DNA of 64,000 nucleotides from Chloroflexota bacterium. Its GTDB lineage: Bacteria > Chloroflexota > Dehalococcoidia > Lucifugimonadales > QGNO01. Below, in pieces: positions 58,078-64,000 of this stretch. The stretch's first letter is position 1, and each line of letters opens with the position of its first letter. The notes under the pieces were generated by a model that was not told where the DNA came from, did no database searches, and saw nothing but the letters and a program-made list of their open reading frames with translations. The DNA is taken from assembly GCA_003228195.2 (NCBI GenBank), contig QGNO01000003.1:62001-126000 (forward strand), written 5' to 3'. A program made the position numbers and the translations under genes.

Positions 58078-60531
58078 ACGCCTTCCAAGAATACAGACAA
58101 GGAATCAGACAAAACTGACCATCGTGCCGCGTTTATACGTATCCTTGAGCTAGAGCAGGCACGCGGACACGATAATACGTCGGTTTACGGTGGGCTGGGC
58201 AAGTTTTTAGAGAACTGGCAGGCCGTCAGCCTGGGAAAAGCCTCAGCAGAGATTTTATACACAAACAATCTACTCCCTACACCCTACGACTCCATGACGC
58301 TCGCAGAACGATCTGAATGGGCGATTACTGTCCTTTCGACCCTAAGGCAAAGACCCACCGCCAGTAAAGCCCGTCGGAGTAAATCAACAAAGCCCTACGT
58401 AGAAACCGAGAGCCAACTTAATATTCTTGATGCGGAAACTTCTATCCTCAGTACTGTCCGACCTAAAGTTTCAGCAGCCTTGAAGAAATTAGATGCAAGA
58501 ACAGTCGGTAATCTAATATATCTTTTCCCAAGGCGCCATAACGAGGTAGTAAAAATATCTGCATTGTCCCCAGGCGAAGATCAAACTATCGTGGCGTCCC
58601 TATGGGAAGCGAGGCCTACTCAGTTAGGAAGGTCCCTAAAAGGAACTGAAACGGTTTTTGGAGATGAAACTGGAAATATTCGAATAGTCTGGTTCAACCA
58701 ACCTTATCTAGTCAGACATTTCAAGCCTGGTAGACGGTATGTCCTCAGTGGAAGAGTCTCGATATTTCGGGGACACCGTACGATGGACTCACCAAGCTAC
58801 GAAGAGTTGACCGAAAGTAGTGCCTTAGAAAAGCTAGTAGAGCATGGTCATCTTTTCCCAATTTACCCTTTAACGGAAGGGATTACGCAACAAACAATGC
58901 GGAAGATAGTGAGGGAAGCTCTTTCTAAAGCAGTGTCTCACGCTAAAGAACTTATGCCTTCGGGCATTCTCCAGCGTAATCGTTTAATTGCTCTGGGAAA
59001 AGCCTTGTGGCAGGCACACTACCCAGACAATATTGAAGCTTATGAAACAGCGAGGCGGCGTTTGGCTTTTGACGAGCTTTTTATACTTTTACTGCGTGTA
59101 CTTTACTTTAGGACCAAGTCAAACGTGGCAGAAAGTTCCATAAGCCTCTTTCCGCCTGAAGGCGCTTTAGAAACATTTATCAGTTCATTGCCATTCGAAC
59201 TCACAAATGCCCAAAAACGGGTGTTGGAAGAAGTTACACAAGATTTAATATCTTCAAAGAAGCCAATGAGTCGCCTGATACAAGGAGATGTAGGGAGTGG
59301 GAAAACGGTCATCGCCCTTGCAGCGCTGGTCACTGCCGCTACATCCAGTTTCCAATCAGCAATCATGGCTCCTACGGAGATACTTGCGGAACAACACTTT
59401 CTAACTGTAACCAACCTTTTACAAGGTTTGACCGAGCCCAGTGTCAAGCAACACCTAATTTCGATACGACTTCCTCCGTACTCGAAGCCAATCCTAATAG
59501 GATTACTTCTGGGCAATACACCGGCTAGAGCGAAGCGTGAGCTTCAAGCCATGCTCTATGAAGGAACCCTCGACATTGTCATAGGTACTCATGCGATAAT
59601 TCAAGAAAATGTGAGTATCCCTAATCTAGCCTTAGCTATAGTAGACGAGCAACATCGCTTCGGAGTTAAACAGAGGGCGGCACTACGTGAGCACGGGAAA
59701 CAACCACACATGCTAGTGATGTCTGCCACTCCTATTCCAAGAACCCTGACACTGACGTTGTACGGTGATCTAGATCTCTCTACATTAGACGAACTTCCCC
59801 CTGGCAGGCAGCCCATTCGAACAAAAGCGGTCGGACCAGAACGACGTAGCGCCGTACACGATTTCGTAAGACGTGAGATAGCATCCGGCAAACAAGCCTT
59901 TTTCATTTACCCACTTATTGATGAGTCCGATTCAATAAATGCCCGTGCGACCATTAAAGAACATCATCGGCTTTCTACCGATATATTTCCTGATTTGCAG
60001 ATAGGCCTACTTCACGGTCGAATGCCAACCAGTGAAAAGAAGGATGTGATGGACCGTTTTCGATCCGGAGAACTGAATATTCTGGTATCAACTGCCGTAA
60101 TAGAGGTAGGAATAGACGTTCCCAACGCAACGGTAATGCTGATAGAGAGCGCTGACAGATTTGGACTGGCTCAATTACATCAATTCCGGGGCCGTGTGGG
60201 AAGAGGCTCACAAACAAGCTACTGCATCATGATTGCGGAATCACCGTCTGAAGACGCAAAAGAGCGGCTCCTAGCAATGGAAAAGATCACAGATGGATTT
60301 GAACTGGCTGAGGTTGATCTTCAATTGCGGGGAGCAGGTGACTATTTTGGTACTCGGCAAAGTGGCCTGCCCAATTTACGGATGGCACGGCTCGCGGATA
60401 CAAATTTGCTAAGCTTAGCCCGTGAGGAGGCAAACATACTACTCGAATCGGATCCAGAATTATCCAACCACCCTCTCATTCTAAATGAGATCAATGAAAT
60501 GCGAGACACTATAGCAGGGGAAGCTGGGTAA
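58078..60531 (+). CDS. recG: ATP-dependent DNA helicase RecG; start extended to a candidate ACG codon
   Basis: RLIQGDVGSGKTVIALAAL, DEQHRFGVKQR, ATPIPRTL, QFRGRVGRG. Frame is open upstream of ATG 58294; GAGGAGG (58066-58072) precedes ACG at 58078. Confidence 0.9.
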   Translation, partial: TPSKNTDKESDKTDHRAAFIRILELEQARGHDNTSVYGGLGKFLENWQAVSLGKASAEILYTNNLLPTPYDSMTLAERSEWAITVLSTLRQRPTASKARRSKSTKPYVETESQLNILDAETSILSTVRPKVSAALKKLDARTVGNLIYLFPRRHNEVVKISALSPGEDQTIVASLWEARPTQLGRSLKGTETVFGDETGNIRIVWFNQPYLVRHFKPGRRYVLSGRVSIFRGHRTMDSPSYEELTESSALEKLVEHGHLFPIYPLTEGITQQTMRKIVREALSKAVSHAKELMPSGILQRNRLIALGKALWQAHYPDNIEAYETARRRLAFDELFILLLRVLYFRTKSNVAESSISLFPPEGALETFISSLPFELTNAQKRVLEEVTQDLISSKKPMSRLIQGDVGSGKTVIALAALVTAATSSFQSAIMAPTEILAEQHFLTVTNLLQGLTEPSVKQHLISIRLPPYSKPILIGLLLGNTPARAKRELQAMLYEGTLDIVIGTHAIIQENVSIPNLALAIVDEQHRFGVKQRAALREHGKQPHMLVMSATPIPRTLTLTLYGDLDLSTLDELPPGRQPIRTKAVGPERRSAVHDFVRREIASGKQAFFIYPLIDESDSINARATIKEHHRLSTDIFPDLQIGLLHGRMPTSEKKDVMDRFRSGELNILVSTAVIEVGIDVPNATVMLIESADRFGLAQLHQFRGRVGRGSQTSYCIMIAESPSEDAKERLLAMEKITDGFELAEVDLQLRGAGDYFGTRQSGLPNLRMARLADTNLLSLAREEANILLESDPELSNHPLILNEINEMRDTIAGEAG

Positions 60532-60633
60532 ACTGGATAGAGCATGTTGGGAGGGCATTCTGCAAGGCCTAATTCCAACATCTCAACCAATAAAATCTTG
60601 TAAATTGTCGCTCATGGTATCATTTACTACGTT

Positions 60634-62307
60634 ATGTTGCTAAAACATCTGATAGCCAAGCTCGCAATCCAGGCTGTCGAGAGTGCCCAAGAGAACGGAT
60701 CTCTTCCGGCCGGACCGTTGCCTGAAATCGAAGTTGAACGACCCCAGCATTCAGACCACGGTGACTTCGCTATTAGCCTCCCACTAAGACTTACACGTTC
60801 TGTCGGGATCAACCCAATGGTGATCGCTCAGCTGCTTGTTCCACTAATACCAAAAAACGATGCCGTATCTGAGGTCCGCGTAGCGTCCCCAGGGTTCATA
60901 AATTTTGTACTGAATCCAAGTTGGCTTCAAAAAGAACTAAATTCAATAATCCAAGAGAGTGATTCTTTTGGAAATATAAAGAGAGACGTCAATGAGCGAA
61001 TACAATTAGAGTTCGCCAGCGTCAATCCAACTGGACCATTACACGTGGGACACGCTCGAACCGCAGTTTTAGGAAGCGTGCTCTCGAATCTTCTGGCTGC
61101 CGCCGGATTCGAAGTCTCAACGGAATACTACATTAACGACGCCGGCACACAAATGGATAACTTCTATAAATCTCTTTATGCCAGATACATGCAAGAACTA
61201 GGGCACCAAACAGACATGCCTGAAAGTGGCTACATTGGATCGTACATCACCGATTTGGCAAAAGAGGTGATCACCAAAAATCAAAACCGGTTCGTTGAGA
61301 TGCCAGAAGAAAAAGCCGTAGCCCAAATCGGCGCTTTGGGTCTAAAGAAAATGCTCTCGATAATACGTAAAGATCTGGAATCGGTTAATGTGAATTTCGA
61401 CGTATGGTTTAGCGAAACTGATGAACTTCACAAGAAGGGCGAACCAGATGCGACTCTCAACGAGTTGAAGAAAGCCGGATATATTGTCAATCGTGAAGGG
61501 GCAACTTGGTTTGAATCAACTAAACTAGGCGAAGAACGGGACAATGTGTTAATACGCTCTACAGGAGAACCCACTTATTTCGCCCTAGATATCGCCTACC
61601 ATAGCAATAAATTTCTCACCCGTGGATTTGACCGAGTGATAAATATTTGGGGCGCAGACCATCAAGGACATGTCTCCAGAATGAAAGCTGCTGTTTCCGC
61701 AATAGGAGTGGATCCCGAACGTCTTCAAATAATTATTAGCCAACTGGTTGCCCTTAAGCACGGTGACGAAGTTGTACGTGCTTCAAAACGAACCGGAGAA
61801 ATGATTACAATGAGGGATCTGGTGGACGAAGTAGGCGCTGATGCCTGTAGATTCTTCTTTTTGTCTCGCACTCCGGAAAGCCAAATGGAGTTCGACATGG
61901 AACTAGCCAAGAAAGAGTCTGCTGACAACCCTGTGTATTACGTCCAATATGCCCATGCCCGCATAGCAGGAATAATGAATTTGGCCAATCAGAATAGCCT
62001 GGACTACACGTCTGGTGATGTTGGGCTGCTAACACACTCAGCGGAAATTGCGCTCATTAAAAAGATGTTGGCATTGCCAGAACTGATTGATCATATTGGC
62101 GACAGTATGGAGGCCCATTTGTTGCCAAAATATGCAACTGAGCTTGCCGCAGCGTTTCACTGGTTTTATCAGCAATGCCGCGTGGTGTCTGAAATACCGG
62201 ATGAGTTTGCTCTAACAATGGCAAGGCTTAAGCTGGTCGAGTGTTGCAGAATCGTTTTTGCCCGATGCCTTTCATTAATGGGGATGTCGGCTCCAGAGAA
62301 AATGTAG
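60634..62307 (+). CDS. argS: Arginine-tRNA ligase
   Basis: FASVNPTGPLHVGHARTAVLG, VVRASKRTGEMITMRDLVDEVGADACRFFFL. Confidence 0.97.
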   Translation: MLLKHLIAKLAIQAVESAQENGSLPAGPLPEIEVERPQHSDHGDFAISLPLRLTRSVGINPMVIAQLLVPLIPKNDAVSEVRVASPGFINFVLNPSWLQKELNSIIQESDSFGNIKRDVNERIQLEFASVNPTGPLHVGHARTAVLGSVLSNLLAAAGFEVSTEYYINDAGTQMDNFYKSLYARYMQELGHQTDMPESGYIGSYITDLAKEVITKNQNRFVEMPEEKAVAQIGALGLKKMLSIIRKDLESVNVNFDVWFSETDELHKKGEPDATLNELKKAGYIVNREGATWFESTKLGEERDNVLIRSTGEPTYFALDIAYHSNKFLTRGFDRVINIWGADHQGHVSRMKAAVSAIGVDPERLQIIISQLVALKHGDEVVRASKRTGEMITMRDLVDEVGADACRFFFLSRTPESQMEFDMELAKKESADNPVYYVQYAHARIAGIMNLANQNSLDYTSGDVGLLTHSAEIALIKKMLALPELIDHIGDSMEAHLLPKYATELAAAFHWFYQQCRVVSEIPDEFALTMARLKLVECCRIVFARCLSLMGMSAPEKM

Positions 62308-62394
62308 CCCCTTGCCTACTTGAATCTATCGACTTAGTACCCAGATATAGTTACTATGGCTGAAACGAGCATAAGATATTCGGGGTGACAACCA

Positions 62395-63708
62395 ATCCTT
62401 AAGACAACATCCGGGTCGGAACCTGCGAGTCCCGATCTTAGAGATAACAAACACAGGGTATTCTACGGCTGGTACATTGTAGCAGCGAGCATCCTGCTCA
62501 ATTCCTACTTTTCATTAGCCTTTTGGCAAGGCTTCACTGTTTTCTTCCTAGCAATCCTTAATGATTTTAAAGTGTCTCGAACTGTCCTATCAGGGGCATT
62601 TTCTCTTCGCCAAGTAGAATCCGGATTCCTATCACCACTCGTAGGGTATCTTGTAGACCGGCTCGGTCCGAGAAAAGTAATTTTTTCTGGTGTGCTAATA
62701 GCTGGCACAGGAATGATTTTGATAAGTTTTTCCACCAATATCGGACTTTTCTACTTGGCATTTCTTCTGGCATCCATAGGAATAGGGGCAGCGTCTCATA
62801 ACGTTTCATGGGCAATTATGGTCGCCCGCTGGTTTAAAAGGAAAAGAGGCAGGGCAACTGGATTGGCGATGATGGGCGGAGCACTGGGAGGGCCTGCAGT
62901 ATTATTGATCTCCTTCTTGCAAGGATCGCTCGGGTGGAGAACATCAGTGTTCTGGCTTGGGCTTGGTATCTTTGTTGTCGGAATTCCATTATCACTTGTA
63001 GCACGCTCTTCGCCCGAAGACTATGGGTATCAGCCTGACGGAGATACTGTAAATAAATCCCGATCTGACCCAAACGGCAACAAAGTAGTTGATGAAAATG
63101 GCAGTGGTAGAAATCATGAGTATACAGTTAAAGAAGCACTGAGAAGTAGGCCGTTCTGGGGGCTAGTGGTAATCCTAGGGGCTCAGCAATTCGCGATGAG
63201 TGGCCTTCATGTTCATCAAATTGCCTATTTTCAGGGTATCGGCTTTACCGCGATCGAAGCAGCCTCAATTCTTGCAATCGCCTTCAGTGTCAGTGCAATC
63301 GGCAGACTTTCCGTAGGAATATTGATAGACCGGTACGATTGGCGCGGCGTACTCGCATCTATTTTCGTTGGGCACATTATAGCCACGCTAATCCTTACGA
63401 ATGTCACCACATATTGGCACGCCCTGGTTTTTGCAGTGACGCTTGGATTATTCCACGGTATGGCCGTCCCATCCCGGCCTTTCATAGCCGGTTCTATTTT
63501 CGGAACAAAGACCTTCGGGACCATTTGGGGCGTGGTTGACGGCGCCATAATAATAGTGGGGTTGGCAGGGCCAATATTCCTGGGATGGACTTTCGATACG
63601 TACGGTACATATAAACCTGCCTTCTTTGTGATTATGGCAGTCCTCACTATAGCTACTCCATTAATCTATTTGGTATTCCGATCCGGAGAACCGAACAACC
63701 ATGCTTAA
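62395..63708 (+). CDS. MFS transporter; N-terminus extended upstream of track start (start codon uncertain)
   Basis: Upstream frame encodes HRVFYGWYIVAASILLNSYFSLAFWQGFTVFFLAIL, a typical MFS first helix; no ATG/GTG/TTG between TGA 62386 and this segment. GGGGTGA is 6 nt before ATC 62395. Confidence 0.82.
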   Translation: MLKTTSGSEPASPDLRDNKHRVFYGWYIVAASILLNSYFSLAFWQGFTVFFLAILNDFKVSRTVLSGAFSLRQVESGFLSPLVGYLVDRLGPRKVIFSGVLIAGTGMILISFSTNIGLFYLAFLLASIGIGAASHNVSWAIMVARWFKRKRGRATGLAMMGGALGGPAVLLISFLQGSLGWRTSVFWLGLGIFVVGIPLSLVARSSPEDYGYQPDGDTVNKSRSDPNGNKVVDENGSGRNHEYTVKEALRSRPFWGLVVILGAQQFAMSGLHVHQIAYFQGIGFTAIEAASILAIAFSVSAIGRLSVGILIDRYDWRGVLASIFVGHIIATLILTNVTTYWHALVFAVTLGLFHGMAVPSRPFIAGSIFGTKTFGTIWGVVDGAIIIVGLAGPIFLGWTFDTYGTYKPAFFVIMAVLTIATPLIYLVFRSGEPNNHA

Positions 63709-63720
63709 GGAGACCGTTAC

Positions 63721-64000
63721 ATGGGAATAGTCTACGAAACGTCCAACTTGTTATTTAGGGGAGCTATAAGTGTCTTTGGTGACCTAGAAGTGACTGGAAA
63801 GGAAAACGTGCCGCGTAAGGGAGCACTAATAGTAGTATCAAACCATCTGAGTGATACGGACCCCGGCATACTAAATGCAAGCATTCCGAGGAGAGTTCAA
63901 TACATGGCTAAGGCTGATCTCTTTAGAAATCCATTGGTCCACCATTTGTTCAGGGCTTATGGGGCGTTCCCAATAAATGAAACCGGGCAAGAACATTATT
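63721..64000 (+). CDS. plsC: 1-acyl-sn-glycerol-3-phosphate acyltransferase, partial (runs off window)
   Basis: MGIVYETSNLLFRGAISVFGDLEVTGKENVPRKGALIVVSNHLSDTDPGIL: HX4D motif; AAGGAGA upstream. Confidence 0.88.
   Translation, partial: MGIVYETSNLLFRGAISVFGDLEVTGKENVPRKGALIVVSNHLSDTDPGILNASIPRRVQYMAKADLFRNPLVHHLFRAYGAFPINETGQEHY

Overview
This 64 kb window reads as a compact bacterial chromosome segment with moderate GC. By gene content and style it is plausibly Chloroflexota (SAR202/Dehalococcoidia-like); that is an inference, not tested. It is mostly housekeeping genes: a dnaJ fragment, a large secreted surface protein, rho, pyrG, rsmD-coaD, moaA-rnhC-moaC, rdgB, class I aldolase with glpX, pheS and pheT (separated), rmuC, moeA, infC-rpmI-rplT, thrS, tRNA-Val(GAC), pyrD, groES-groEL, thrC, nusA-ylxR-infB...rbfA-truB, an inositol-monophosphatase-like/SDR operon, argJ-argB-UPF0182-argD-argG-argH, rpe, rpmB, fakA-like, degV, recG, argS, MFS transporters and a partial plsC. 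I saw no rRNA, CRISPR array, IS element or prophage. The items most worth a second look are: (1) an in-frame fusion of a MerR/excisionase-like HTH domain to ArgJ, behind a near-consensus promoter flanked by a 13/14-matching direct repeat, which suggests a DNA-binding, self-regulating arginine enzyme; (2) a coupled operon with an SDR lacking its cofactor and catalytic motifs, an intact SDR, and an IMPase-like protein with two metal-ligand Asp positions changed to Cys and His; (3) two normally contiguous operons (pheST and thrS-infC-rpmI-rplT) each split by opposite-strand genes, with candidate promoters for the downstream half; (4) candidate near-cognate start codons with well-placed Shine-Dalgarno sequences (infC ATA, recG ACG, MFS ATC); and (5) a structured leader with a coupled 18-codon uORF before the surface-protein gene.
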